A DNA stretch of 64,000 nucleotides from positions 11,378,539 through 11,442,538 of the forward strand of contig NC_087070.1 in NCBI RefSeq assembly GCF_963678635.1. The letters are read 5' to 3'. Shown piece by piece: positions 47,796-60,391 of this stretch. The DNA is from Symsagittifera roscoffensis (lineage: Eukaryota > Xenacoelomorpha > Acoela > Convolutidae). The notes below the pieces were generated by a model, which worked only from the letters and a program-made list of their open reading frames with translations, was not told the origin of the DNA and did no database searches. The translations under genes and the position numbers were made by a program. How positions within the stretch are numbered: position 1 is the first letter of the stretch; every line of letters begins with the position of its first letter.

Positions 47796-48827
47796 CCAAG
47801 ACTGCTCTGGTCCAAGACTGCCCCAAAGTTGCACTGTCCCAAGACTGTGTTGCTCCAAGACTGTCCCCAGACTGCAATGTCCCTAGACTAGTTCGGTACT
47901 GTCCCAAGACTCGTTACTGAGTGTCTGGATATAGGATTTCTTTCTTCTTCGTTGTAGGGACTCCTTGGTTGTCTGTACCTTGTACCACCACTCAAGCTCT
48001 AGTGAAAATTTTCCCAAAAACCCTCTCTTGGTTGCCAAATCTGGCCCCCCTTTTTTTAGTTACCTCTTTTTGAATGTTCCCAGCAATTGGGAGCCACAAC
48101 TTGTGTGCAGGTATCTTGTGATCACCTGTTTGTATTAAAAACCAATCGCAAATCTTCCCCAAAACGCAACAATGTCTATAGAAAAAATAAAATTCTGTAC
48201 CGAAAAAAATAACAAAACAGAGTAATCGACCCACCTAAAATTCAGAGGAGACAAATGTCAACCTTCTTTCAAAAAAAATGTCTGGTACCTAATTGCCACG
48301 CGTTTCGTTTTCCTCCCCCCACTAGTTGTCTTATGAGGTGTCACGAAAACTGTCTATATCCGTTCCCCCCTACCGATCCAACCAGCGTACCAATCTTAAC
48401 TCGAGATAAGTTTTGGATGTCCACCTATTGTTACCACGCGTGTTGATGGCTAATGTAACTAAATCAACGATGTCGATTAACTAGTTACTCTAATTCCCCC
48501 CTTTTTACAATTTACAACCGCCAACCTCTAACCTAACCAGCCCCCCTGCTAACCTCCCCCCTGTTTAGCCCCCCTCTTAAGCCGAAAAAGCCCTTAAGCG
48601 CCGGGTGCTAAACCTCTCTTGAGAAAACCGTAGACCTGTTTCCAGGTCTGCTTGAGTAAAAACTGTTTCAAAACAATGGGACTCCGCTTATCCAATTTTA
48701 CACTTATTTCTTATAATGTAATGTGGATTCTAACGATACCCGTTGTCCGACCTGAGAACACCCTTGTGCGTCCTCTTGTGGTGGCCCTGTGCTGGTTGTC
48801 TCTGTTCTGCCCTTGACAGCAGACCCA

Positions 48828-48949
48828 CTTTCCCACTCGACTGGTCACCTCTTCCAATCAAGTCTCTTGGTGGTCCGTTTCGATCCTTGTGAACCTCTTT
48901 CCCACTCGACTGGTCACCCTTTCCAGTCAAGTCTCCTAGTGGTCCGGTT
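48828..48949. repeat. Two-copy ~68-bp direct repeat in the element 1 leader
   Basis: Copies at about 48828-48879 and 48897-48949 share TTTCCCACTCGACTGGTCAC and AAGTCTC..GTGGTCCG with a few differences. Confidence 0.85.
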
Positions 48950-49400
48950 GGGTCGCAATCTATCTAAAAACCCTTAACAACGCCCCCCACTCGGGCACCC
49001 TACCAAGGTCACTGCTAGTTGATCGAAAAATTGCTAGATTGATCGAAACGATCGGTCTTGTAAAACAGTATGTGTATACTATTTAATTAATACAAAGGTT
49101 CGATCCAACTAATTTGGTATCAAAGTCACTGTCTTTTTTCGTTTTATAGTTTTTGTTCCTATTTGTTTTCCTTTTTTGCTCGTGTTTTTGTCCCCCTAGT
49201 TGCCCCCCTTTACTCGGTTAGCTAAGCCTCGTTCGGAGAGCGTACCAGGAAGTTTTCTTGAGTTTTCTTAAAAAGCTATCACGGTACAACCGGAAGGTTT
49301 ACACGTTCCCGCTGAACCGTACCACCGGTACTCTAGAATGGGCATGTAGCCCGGAGCTGTGTCAAGTGGGTTCGACTCCGTAGTCATGATGTCGTAAAAA

Positions 49401-49415
49401 CACCCAGGAGCGCCA
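49401..49415 (-). promoter_or_regulatory. Candidate primer-binding site of element 1
   Basis: Eleven bases inside the 5' LTR edge the minus strand reads TGGCGCTCCTGGGTG. TGG is expected of a site paired to a tRNA 3' CCA end. I cannot name the tRNA. Confidence 0.45.
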
Positions 49416-49426
49416 TAAAAACACTA

Positions 49427-50318
49427 TGTAACAGTCGCCTATTTTAGTCACATATGAGGCTTAAGAAAAATAGGCCCTATAACCATTGGCTCAAGAGTCA
49501 GGGACACTATCTCTTGTGTTTTTCCGCCTCAAGAACGGTCGGAGCCAATTCGGTTCGCTTGCGACATGAGACTGGAACCCATTACAGCTTAAAGGCCACT
49601 ACCAGAATACCCCCCCCCCCCACTCTAGAAATAGAAACGTCCCCATACTTAGGTCTCGGAATACCCAAAATACATGAACGCCATTAAAAACCGGGTCGGA
49701 ACCATCCGCTTAGTTACTTTTTATTGGACAGTGGAACTTTGATCCATTTCAGATGGATCAACCTAAAACTCGCCTTATCTCAACATAATTATCATAAAAT
49801 GCACTCGAGAAATTTAAATTGGAACTTACATATCGACGCACTTGAGTATGAGGAGTAAGTTAAAGATGAGCAGCTTGAGAATTAACTAATATAACTAAAT
49901 AAGTTTTAAGGCCAATTAGTTTCAATAACAGAAGTAAGTTTTGTCTCTAGAATCAAAGTCTCTGAATGAACCCTTTGGACACTCGAGTTGTCCACTCTTC
50001 CATTCAGAGTCCACTCCTTTCCATTCGAATAATTGTTCTGTCTCAAGTCCGTATTCGATTCTCCTGTTTTCAGGACAAGACAGCTCTACTCTCTTGATAT
50101 TTCGTATCGAGAAATTGCGAATAGCAATTTCCTGTCTTTTTCTTGAGTAGTTTCCCGCAATTGTTAATTCGGGTGTTCTGATTTCTGACTTTTTCATTTT
50201 CAGTTGGTTCGAGAAAATTGAGCATGACATGCTCAATTCGAATTTTGCAAAATCAAAATTTCACTCCAAAATTGCGTATTTCTCAAGGTCAAACCCCTAG
50301 ACATGACCGACTGGCACA
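49427..50318 (-). repeat. 5' LTR of element 1
   Basis: 892 bp, TG...CA on the minus strand, same as the 3' LTR but with 12 C in the homopolymer (49610-49621). Should contain the element promoter; no clear TATA box seen. Confidence 0.95.
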
Positions 50319-50814
50319 TTAATTCAGACTTCTACGACATCCAAGTAGCTACAAAGTTAGTTTTATATAGTCCCTTCACATAAAACAGTCTCTGGGGGAC
50401 CAAGCCTCCGCTCCCGTAATCTTCCTGAGATAACCTTCTTATCTCTTCCAATTTGTGGCACGGGAGGGTTCCGTGGAATATTCCTTCCCCACTGAAGCTT
50501 CCTTTTCCACTAATATCCACTGCTAAGAGTCTTATCGTGTTGTTGCCACGATAAGAGGCTTCGTGTTTTTCGTCTCTTGTGCGACCGTTTTCCACAATAT
50601 TTGTCGTTGTTCTGTTTTTTTGTCGTTTTTCGTCAAAATGGCCGTCTTTTTTGTATTTCTGAGAAATATCCACTCTTCAATCGAAATTTTAAAAATAAAA
50701 TTTCTAGAATGTTCCTACCCTCCTTCGCAATACTTTTTCGTTCCTAAGGCCTTTATTCGTTTTTTTTTCGTGTCGTCGAAAGGTTGCGCTGTGTCAATCT
50801 GGCAGAATGGCACA
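50319..50814 (-). repeat. Right part of element 2's 3' LTR
   Basis: On the minus strand it starts TGTGCCATTCTGCC directly after the polypurine tract GTCCGGGGAGTA, as in element 1. It runs 496 bp to the element 1 insertion point. TATATAAAA at 50369-50361 could be the LTR promoter. Confidence 0.75.
50361..50369 (-). promoter_or_regulatory. Candidate TATA box in element 2 LTR
   Basis: The minus strand reads GGGACTATATAAAACTAAC, a good TATA box, about 450 bases into the LTR. Element 1 interrupts the sequence about 45 bases downstream, near the expected start site. Confidence 0.4.
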
Positions 50815-51586
50815 TACTCCCCGGACAAGTCCCCATCAATGTCCCTATTGATCGCATAACACCGGGTTATCGTCAAGTAGTGTTCCAGTTCTCTGTAATC
50901 AATCTTACAAATCGCATAAGAAAATGAAATTTATCTACTCCACCTCAACTCACTACGTGTTCACAAATGGCATCGTACTACATTTCACTGCCTTTCAACA
51001 TTTTCACAAAATTTGCACCATGAGGAGTGTCCTAGATAAAATTTCTTTTCTGACTACTTACGTCGTCTTGCCATAAAACTTCTTTTCGCTCTTTGTGATT
51101 AAAAAGTGGGACGTGGCACGGCCACGCACCCGTTAAAATTAACTTAACGTCACTCACCAATTATAATCAGTTATTAATGCGGTCCTTTCAATATTAAAAC
51201 TAAGAAACTCTGTGGCTAGGAAAGTTATTGAGTTACTCACCCTTCTCGAGCGAGTTTACTCACACTTACCATGTCGCCACACAGTGAAATTTTGTCTTAC
51301 ACAGGTTAAAAACTTCAGTCATGTTTAAATAGGTAAATATACTCACCTATGTTCTATATATATACATAAATAGTATAACTAAAATTCTCTTTCAACAATT
51401 TTGACAATTGTAACAATTTTCAAAGTTTGGTTTGACCAAACTAAATCAAAACAAAAAATTTAACAAGTTCAATTATCAAAACTTGGTTGATTGGTTCAAG
51501 TTTTAACACACAATGACAATCAAGTTTTTTCTCCTTCTCTTCTCTTCTTCGCTCACGTCTTCACTTGTTCTCTTCGTTCATAATCT
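50815..51586 (-). other. Element 2 region between ORF B remnant and 3' LTR
   Basis: AT-rich non-coding sequence corresponding to the 3' untranslated part of element 1; the polypurine tract lies at 50815-50826. No gene seen. Confidence 0.6.
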
Positions 51587-54500
51587 TCATTCCATCGCTT
51601 CTCCATTCTGATCTTCAGCTTCGCTGTCTTCTAGGACTTTCTCCAGCATGTCCATGGAGTTGCGGACCGTGCCCCAACTCTCTTGTTCCAACAGTCTCGA
51701 ATTGCAACAAGGTAGCAAATCCATATTCACCTTTTGCTCCCGGTTCCTGCAAAAGCTGTTGTGAAGACATAGGCTCACATTTCTTTCTAGGTCAGCATTT
51801 AAGACCTCTTTCTTCTCATTTTCAGTTACACAAGGCGCTCCAGCTACCCACTTCACCGCCGTGGTGACCGCGTTTCTGTGCGTCAGGAATGCTCTCTTAT
51901 AGGCTCCCGGTCCTATATCTAGCTGGAAAGATTGATAGGCTTCCGTGTTCCTCGACATGTGACGCTTCGCGCGTTCATACATTCATGATGTCATCACTGC
52001 ACGGAACCAAGGCATCAATCTTTGCCTTGACCATATTCTTTCAATGGCTTTGGGTATTCTCAGAACCTTGCAGGTGGTTCTGAAAAGATCCAATTCACGA
52101 CTCATCTTCACGTTGCTCAGCTGCTCAGGAGTCGGCACGGCCGTCTCCTGTTCACTTGTGTCCGCGTTAGCCTCCAGCCATCTCACTGCCAGCATGGCAC
52201 TAACCACCACGATCGACACCTGTTGATTCTGATCGGGCAACCCCGTAGAGTACAACTCCTCCACGTCCCATAATAGCATCAGATTCCCGCGTTTGGGGTA
52301 CCACAACGTCTGCGCCAAGCAGTGGCAAGGATACTCCCCATGGGTTCTCACTATGTTCCTTCGGGTCCGATACCCTGAGGCTCCCAGCAACGGTTCCACC
52401 TCCATCAGAATTCTGTATAAGTCGTCTTTCTCTTCTATGGTGGGGAATTCAGTGGGTAACGCTCCACTCGCTTTCTGCTTCTGGAACTCACTCACATTAC
52501 CTTCGTTCAATCTCAGAAACTCTTCGCCCACTACGTCTTGCAACTCGCCTTCAGATCTCTTCGGGACTGCCCGAAAGATCTTCGCCAACAAATCATATGA
52601 CCTCTCCGACATTCTGGCCAACCTCACGCACTTTGGCACAGAGAAAAGTTGGTCAATCAACACCTGCTGTGTCCTCGCATCCACCACCACCATGTGTGTA
52701 GGATACCTGCTACTGCAATATGGTGCGGAGCTTGAACCCACCAGATATTTTGAACCAGTAGGTTTATGATAGGCTTCACTATCTTTCAGATTCATTTCGT
52801 TCTCCAGAGCTTCTCGCCAGCCTCCAATCTTCTGCTCGGTCTGCAATGCTCCAGGGAATACTTCCACGCTGAGGGACGTCACTAGCTCATGGGCACGCTC
52901 CAGGCAATCAAGCGATTATATCGAACTCGTCATGCTACAAAATCCCAAGGTTGTGGTCAAGTTTACATCCGTCACCACATGACAGTCCGCGACCAACTCC
53001 ATGCCACTCTTATCCGACATGCTCAATTTTCCGTACAATCGTGCTTGTTGTCGATGCTGCTCGCTCAGCGTAATCAGGCAGTGCCCCAAGTTGCAAACAT
53101 GTCCTTCCATCCCACTATGTTGAGCCAAGCAAGTGCCTTGCTTCAACCAATTGCTCGATGGACTTTCCTCGGATAGCTCCGTGGATGGGTTGCTCTTCCG
53201 CTTCGTCAACCTCATAGCCAGCAGATGGTGTATCATGGCCAGATCATGCAAACTCGCGTCATCATCCAGGTCTAACGTGATATCCGCCGTCATGTCCCAG
53301 ATTAAACCGGCGTTAGGATGAGGACACCAAGAAGGCTTCATGAGTTCCCACATCGTTACTAGACTGGTTTTCAAGGGACCGTCCCAAGAACCACAATCAA
53401 AACTCACTTGCCCCTCTAGCTTGGGAACCGAGGGTTCGACCACTCGTTCTTTCAAGATAATTCCCAGCTTGGGTTGTTCCACCATCAGCATTCCAGTTTC
53501 TTTAATCCGTTCAACCCAGTAAATGAGTACTATGACTTGCTCATAGTCGAAGTACGCTTCCCTGGCTTCTTCATTCACGAAGGGATTATACGCCATCCCC
53601 GGTATGCCAGACACATATTGGAACGACTTCAGTTTTCCTAGTGTTGCAAAGTCTTTTTGTCCCTTGACTGCTTCAATCAACTCCCGGTTCACTTTCAATT
53701 CTTTGTTGGAATATCTTCTCACTTCTTCCAACTTGCGATAGCTCTCCATGTCATTCGACTCCTTATTTGGTACAGTCAACGGCATATCCTGATATAGTTT
53801 CAAGAGTGTCCTAAGGAAGTTTCTTTCGCAATCAACTCCCTTTTGCCGAGTGATCTTTATACATTCTCCCAAAACAGGAGTGGGGATACGATCCACCACG
53901 AACCTGACAAAGCAAAGGGCATCCTTACGCTTAGCCCATGCTATCGCAGAATCGTCTTTTGAAATCAACGCTCGCAGAGCTTCCATCAACTCCAGCTCCT
54001 GATCCCGTGATTTCGAATCATTACTGGCTTCATATTCCGCCTTCTTGATGCCCATCAAGCACCAAGCCAACCGTACTTGCAGATCAGTTCTCGTGCACGG
54101 ATGAGCCAGGTACGCTGCCACCGTCGCAGGTGCATGCATCGTCTCGTCGAAGTATCTCTGGAGGGCCGCTCTCCAAGAAATTTCTAGTAGTTTTTCCAAT
54201 CCGATTTCGTTCGCTTCAGAGGACATTACCGTGCCGTATTCTTTCCGATTTAAGTTTGAATTCTCCGTAAGCTCTTTCAGATATTCCTGCATGGCTCGCT
54301 TTTTGCTCCAAGTCATCAAGTGCCCTCTCGCGGAGTTCTTCGCTTTCAACATCTCTACATAACCCCCTGCTGGATCTCCCATGTGGACCGATTCCGGCAC
54401 AGTGACTCGACTGTACTCGACCACGTCGAGTTGTCCTTCCAGTTTCAACTTGGCCATGTTGGTTCGCGAGGGCCTGTAATCTTCAAGTCCTCCAGATCCA

Positions 54501-57500
54501 CACTGACTGATGATCTCCATCTCTAACTTAGTGTCTGCCAGGGTTCGTGCTGTCTTCTTTGATTTCATGGCTGTCGTGGTCAGACCTGCCAAGAGCATAG
54601 GGGGTATCAGGTTTTCTTTTTCTCCCCCGGTCAGCGTTGCACCATCTCCTTGCCCGCTCTTGCCTGAACAACCTGCGCTCGTTAAAGAGGCCACCACTGT
54701 GCTGGCTTTCGACTTCACCACTCTCGGGTTCACGGCTCGACTTCCTGTCTTCCCTTTTAGTCGCTTCAGCCCCTTTCTGGCTCGTCTGACAGGTAATTTC
54801 TTTGCGACCTGCTGATCATCGGCACTGTCTACCGTTACTTACTCGGTCAGAACATCCGACTCCATGGAGTTCACTATTTTCTCCAGGACCTCACGCATGA
54901 TGGGTTGGTTCAATCCCACCTTCATTATGGACTGCGTCCCATATCGTCGTATCACGTCCCATGATCTTTCCATGAAATTCACTCGGCTCCAGGTTGCCCC
55001 TGTCTTGCCTTCTAACTCACTTTGATATCTCTCCCATTCCTCTTCCGGTAGCGTACTGAGGAAGGATACCCTCATTGATTCTTCAATTTTTCTCCTCCTC
55101 GGTGACTCATGGAGCAATCTTTGCGGATCCCTGCTTCGGCACTCTCTCGCCTGACTTATTGGGTCCATCGGGGATAAGTCGGCCGACGCCTCCTTTGTAG
55201 GGGACATGAAAGACGATGGCGTCATTAGCAATAGACTCCCATCGACTTCCCCATCGTCGTCTTCACTGAACCGGTATTCTAGCAAGTCTCTCTCCAACGC
55301 TCCTAGATCCGTCTCACCCGGTTTTCCCGTCTTTCCCTCAATGTCGTTATCGTTATCGTCCTGATCTATCAATTCATCATCATCTGCATCAGGTTTCGGC
55401 TTGGGTCCTGAAGGGCCTTGTCGTGTGTCTATGCCCGAGTCCGGCCGAGCCGGTACGGTCATGTCTCCTGCGTGATAAAAAAAATTCATCGTTCACCAGG
55501 AATTCTACGGACTCCTCGCCATGTGGTGCCAGGTCCTCTGTTGTTATGTATGAGCCTCCTCTGCTCTCCTTTGCCACTTCCAGCATCACTACTTTCACTT
55601 CTCCTGACCACTTCAGTCTTGATAAGTGTCATCTGTGGGAGCATACACTTCGTTCCACATTTCAGCCGAGACCTCTGGTCTCCTGGAAGGTAGTGCCTTG
55701 ATCTTTTTCCTACTCCAAGCATCAGGAAATGAGAAGTCAAACGTGTGCGCGGCTGCAACATTCCAGCTGATGAAGCGCGGCTCCATCCCTTCGCTTCACT
55801 TCAGCATTCTCTTCTCTGCATCACGAGCGGCTCCGATGCGAGGGGCAATGACGGGAGATGTGACTCCCAACAACATCCTCCTTATCGGTGGATATCGAGG
55901 GCATTGGTCCGGCAGCGGCCTGGACCCAGAAAGCCACGCTTGCTGGTTCTCTTTCGCGTGTGCGTAGGCTTCTGGCAAGAGTGGGACTCTCATAGCCGCT
56001 CCTGTATCCATCACTACCGGTCTCAAATTCCAAAGCTTCGGGTTAAGTTGGATGTGGGAAAGGTCCTCACGGCCCATTCGGCACTTGAAGTGGTTGTTGA
56101 AATCCATCAACACCCAACCTGGCTCCGATATTCTTCCGAACAGCCTATCGCCGCTGGCCAGCCCTCTCAGCTCCCTCTGCTCTACCCAATTCAGCACGGA
56201 ACAGTCCACGACTGAGACCAGGTTGACATACAACACAGAATTCCTGTATGCCTTGACTTGCAGGTCTGGAAACGCGAAAGACATCACCGGTCCATACACC
56301 ACAGTGACGAATTCCCGCAATCCGTGAATCAGAGCCAACGGATCGATCCGCATCATGACAGCCAAATCGGTCAGCAAGGGCATGCCACAATACTGCTTAC
56401 ACTCACCCGCATCCGTCGCCACCTTATCTTCTCCCGTGACGCTTCTGTTCTGTTGCAAGAGATATTGGAGCAGGAGAGTCCTCCAGTCTTTCATCTTCAT
56501 GAGCGAGGCGGTATCCAACTGCGCGTTGAACTCACGACTTGTTCCCTGGAGTTGTTCAGGGTAACGCAAGAGCACAAGCAAATCACCCAGTCGACCGTAG
56601 GTCATGGTAATCAGAGTCAGGAGTCCATCCAATCTCAAATCTGCCAACGCTTGGGTGAAGAGGTTCGCCGGTCCCTTCACGAAATTTTCATGACCAAATG
56701 TCACGTATAGGGCTAATATCAGGCCAATCGACAACTTCCTGATGTCCTTGACGAAACTCGCGATCAGGTTCCGGGATGCCCTAGGATAGCACGTCGACAG
56801 GAAGGATGGCGTCCATCCCACTCCCATTCCACCCAAGATGGCATCCGATCGTTCATACTATGCCCTCATGGCTAGCACGTCAGCTTGGAACTTGTCCAGC
56901 GACATCGTGTTTACGTCCTGCATCAATTTCAACATCATGCCCCCAGCTAACTCCCGGGCATCAAACAAGTTCTTCAGGTACACGTGTATCTCTTTTATCA
57001 CTGCCGGCGCATGCTCGAACGCGTCCTCACCCAAGGTGCACAGCCTTGGTGACAAGTACAACCATACGTTGTTGTGCGGCTTCGTGCGCAAAGCCATTGC
57101 CATGAGATCTTCTTCCGCTGATGTCATGTTCTTCCTGACTGTCCATGCCCTGCTCATTCTTGGCATGATCCATCTGTCTGAACCAGAGATCATCAGCCAC
57201 CTGTTGTACTAACAGATGATCGTCATCTACCCCTGGTCTTAACTTCAACAATCTGGCAAAATTGGACAGCTCCAACCCCAGAACCTCATCCAGCACCAAC
57301 CGAGTTGTGCTACAATCTTTGAGTCCCTGTATGGCATTGGAAATGTCAGCCCAAACAGCGGGAAGCTCAGATCGGGACGGGTAGTAATTGTCTGGGTCTA
57401 CCACTCTGTTCGGGGCAGGAATTATCACGTTGAACCTCCCCTCTGCTATCGTTGTGACCATCGTGTACACAAACTGAAGGGGTTCTGGCAATGCAGCGTA

Positions 57501-58521
57501 CCCTGGTGACAACACAAAGACCACCTTCACTACATTTTGGGTGAAACGTTGTTTTGCTGCTGTTTCTACCTCAGCCATCGCCGAGAGCAATGTCATTATC
57601 GCCTCCCCTATGACCTCGTTGCTCGGGATCGACCCATCCGTCAGACGTGTCGACAAGCCCCTGCTTTGCAGATGATCATTTGAGCCTGCAACCACTATCA
57701 CCTGCGGCTCCATGCTGACCACCCTTCGTACACTTATCATCATGCCTATTGCCTGTCCCCAGTCCAATTTAGGCGCCGTCAAGAAAATCACGTCGGGCCA
57801 AAAGAGAGAACGGGGCGTATAGAGATAATCGGAACTGGCCACAATCAGATACTTGGCAGCTTTCATATCTAAGGGATCATAAGCTGCAAACAGGCCGTCG
57901 CCTATTGGGGCCTTCAGTTTCCCATATCTCTTGTCATCTCCATCCACCGTGGTCGTTCGGGGGTAGTCCCTCGAATATTCGCCAGGCGTCTGACCGGGTG
58001 GTTTAGCAAACTGCCTGTACATCTTGTGATGCTTGTTATTGGGCTTGTTCTCTGCCTGAAACTTGCCCTTGCGAGCAGGTGGCGTCTGTTCCCGGGCTCT
58101 CTGTCCGACGTCCGTAAGAGACCGGGTATTCAAAGGTCCAAAGGTATTGTCCTGAGGCAACCCATTCAAGTCTGCGTGCCGGAGCGTAGTCGTAGAGCTG
58201 AACTGCTCCTGCTCTGCTAGCAGCCAAATCCACGCCCGGTATCCGATATAGTCGCGACACTGTGGGACTTTCTCCGCCAATCATTTTCATTGCGTCCTCC
58301 CGACACGTCAGGGTATTCATGTTCAACTTCGTGGACATGTCCGTCTTGTACTGTCCCCAATGACTAGGGTCTGATCGGTTCCAAAGCAGCACGCTGCCTG
58401 GTTCCACTCCCTCCGCTGGCACGGCGCTCGTAGACGGTCCTGCTGCTGAAGCGGGGTTTGCCGTGGCGGGCGGATTGTTCCTCCTAGACACTGTCTGGGA
58501 GTTATTCCTGTTCTGAACCAC
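51587..58521 (-). pseudogene. ORF B homologue of element 2, broken
   Basis: Collinear with ORF B of element 1: matches include FSVPKCVRLARMS, EYPCHCLAQTLWYPKR, SGIPGMAYNPFVNEEA, GMPLLTDLAVMM and VVAGSNDHL. From 57193 to 51587 most of the protein lies in one frame, interrupted by TAG (about 56858), TGA (55796), a cluster of stops with two compensating shifts (about 55490-55640), TAA (54839), TAA (52913) and TGA (51983). The N-terminal parts are in other frames (57027-58280 and 58036-58521), so shifts near 57.15 kb and 58.27 kb are needed. The TGA at 51983 replaces a Trp of element 1. Confidence 0.85.
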
Positions 58522-60391
58522 TGATCTCCCGAGTCGGCTTTCAAGCGGTTGTGTTCTGGGAGGAGGAGCTCTCTTACGTTTGAGCTCGGAGCGATGGGTG
58601 TGGCTGCTGCCGTCTTCATTGCCAAGGGCCCTAGGCGGTTGACGAGGGATTCGGGCACGCTTGCCCTTATTCTACTTCCTCCGGTCGAGCTGGTCCGAGC
58701 CAGAGAAATGGTCGCCCTCGACTCCTGCTCCACTTCCCTCAACTGCGTCTGAAATACATCATTCACCCAGTGTCTCCCTCGTTGGGTGTTGAAATGTATT
58801 CCATCTCTGGTAAGCGCGATGTGATCAATCATGCGCAGCATGTTTTCGAGATCCAGAAGTCGCAACTCGCCAAGGTTGTTTCTCACCAGATTACGGATCA
58901 TTTCGTTCCACCGTGTCACGTTGCCATTCATGAAATCTGCCACTGTGGTGCCCACCAGCGGGTTTTGTGGTATCGTGCAAGCCTGGGCCTGTACTTCTCC
59001 TTCAGTTCATTCAGGAGGCATACCAACAGAGGCTCCCCCTTGCTCTCCAGAGTCACTGGGGCTCTCGAGACGTCGTTGGTACCCAGCATTATCACCAGCG
59101 TATCCAGGTGATCCTCGCTCTGGAATTCCATCATCTTGATGACCTGAGCCACTGAGGCTCCTCCAAAGGACAGAGTGGTAGTCTGACCATAGACGAAGAT
59201 CTCATTCAGATCCCTCACCAAACTATCTCCTATGATCAAGTGGCGACTCCCTGGGGGAATTACCTGGACGCTCGTAGCGGGGTTCCAGCTCATGTCATTC
59301 AGGCAGGCTCGAGGATGCTCCGCAGCTACTTGCGTGAACTGGTGACGTGTCATCAGATTCTTCCTAATGTCTACCCGCGGGACTTTTGAAAGGTTCCGCC
59401 ATGCGCAGTCCCCGAGGACACTACCGTGCGGGGTGCTCGCTCCGAGCTATTGGATGAATGATCACGACGTTGGGAAGGAACGATCCTACCCAATGTCCGC
59501 CCAGTGGTTCGGTTGATCTCATCCATTGTTGCTCTGGCCACTTGGTTGAACGACTCTTGGAACTGAGGAGCGAGGTAGGTGTCAGAAGGGTCCGGTATCG
59601 TGTTCCTCTGACTAGAAGCAGACTGTTGTGTCTGCTGAGGAGCCTCGGGCCCTCTCGATGCACAGAGCTCCTGTACTCTCGTCTTGGGGCGTGTATCGCT
59701 GGATCCCTCCGAGGATTTCATTGTCGCCAGAACTTCCTGTGACACTTGGCTCACCTTTGCCTTATACAGCTCCTTCAGGTGCTTTATTTCATCCTCCTTG
59801 TAGGCCACCTGCAGATCTTCATATTTCTTCTTCCATTCGTCTCTTTCTCGAGCTATCGCCCTATACTCCTGGAGTTTGGCACACAGCTCGCTCTGATCTC
59901 TCTCCTTCTTCTCCAGCGTCTCGATCGTCTCCGACGTCTGGATCTCTATTTCACTCACCCTCAGGAGCAGCTATTGGAGAGTCGATCGAATGTGACGGGC
60001 CTGGCCCATCACGTTGTCTCTTCGCTCCGATGAGTGGCTGCGCAGGTTGGACGGGTAAGGGCATCTCACCTAGCCGGTGGTCCCTCTGCTCACCTAGCCC
60101 TGGCTCACGAGCCAGGTCGTGGCCAGACATTTCTCCATGCCGCCATCTCATCAGTCGGTTTCGACCTCTCTCGGCGGTCCCGGACTCACCGAAGGCCAAC
60201 ATCAACACGACTTCTTTAGGGCGATTCCCTCGACCCTCTCGTCCTAATGCATTGAGGAGCGCGACCACAAACATCGCCAGCCCCGGGTCTTCTCGTGTAA
60301 AATCACAATCGATCAGCCGCTGATAGATCTCGTCTAGAGTCGCTCCTAGACTCGCTGAGAGGAATTCCATTAGTTCGTTCGTGTCACCCAT
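58522..60391 (-). pseudogene. ORF A (SGNH hydrolase) homologue of element 2, frameshifted
   Basis: The N-terminal domain (59951-60391; LDEIYQRLIDCDF, HDLAREPGL), coiled coil (59371-59958) and SGNH domain are collinear with element 1 ORF A but lie in different frames. The catalytic blocks survive: HLIIGDSLVRDL, FGGASVAQV, IMLGTNDVSRA and, after a shift near 58.93 kb, TRDGIHFNTQRGRHWVND. The frame of the last block continues past the position where element 1 ORF A stops. Retention of every catalytic block argues for function before decay. Confidence 0.85.

Larger units (their letters stand above)
46971..49426 (-). other. Long 5' leader of element 1
   Basis: 2.46 kb between the 5' LTR and gag ATG. 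It holds a candidate primer-binding site, a 68-bp direct repeat and a 14-bp minisatellite. No gene is supported; the open frames across the minisatellite are products of the repeat. Packaging signals would be expected here. Confidence 0.7.
27518..50318 (-). mobile_element. Giant Ty3/gypsy-type LTR retrotransposon, 22.8 kb (element 1)
   Basis: LTRs at 27518-28413 and 49427-50318 bound four intact minus-strand ORFs: gag-pol, macro domain, SGNH protein and a 2386-aa protein. The pol order RT-RNaseH-integrase places it with Ty3/gypsy. The length is several times that of a usual gypsy element (5-10 kb), because of about 9 kb of extra coding sequence downstream of pol. Every ORF is open and the LTRs are near-identical, so it inserted recently and may be active. 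Flanks show only a TTA shared on both sides. Confidence 0.95.
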
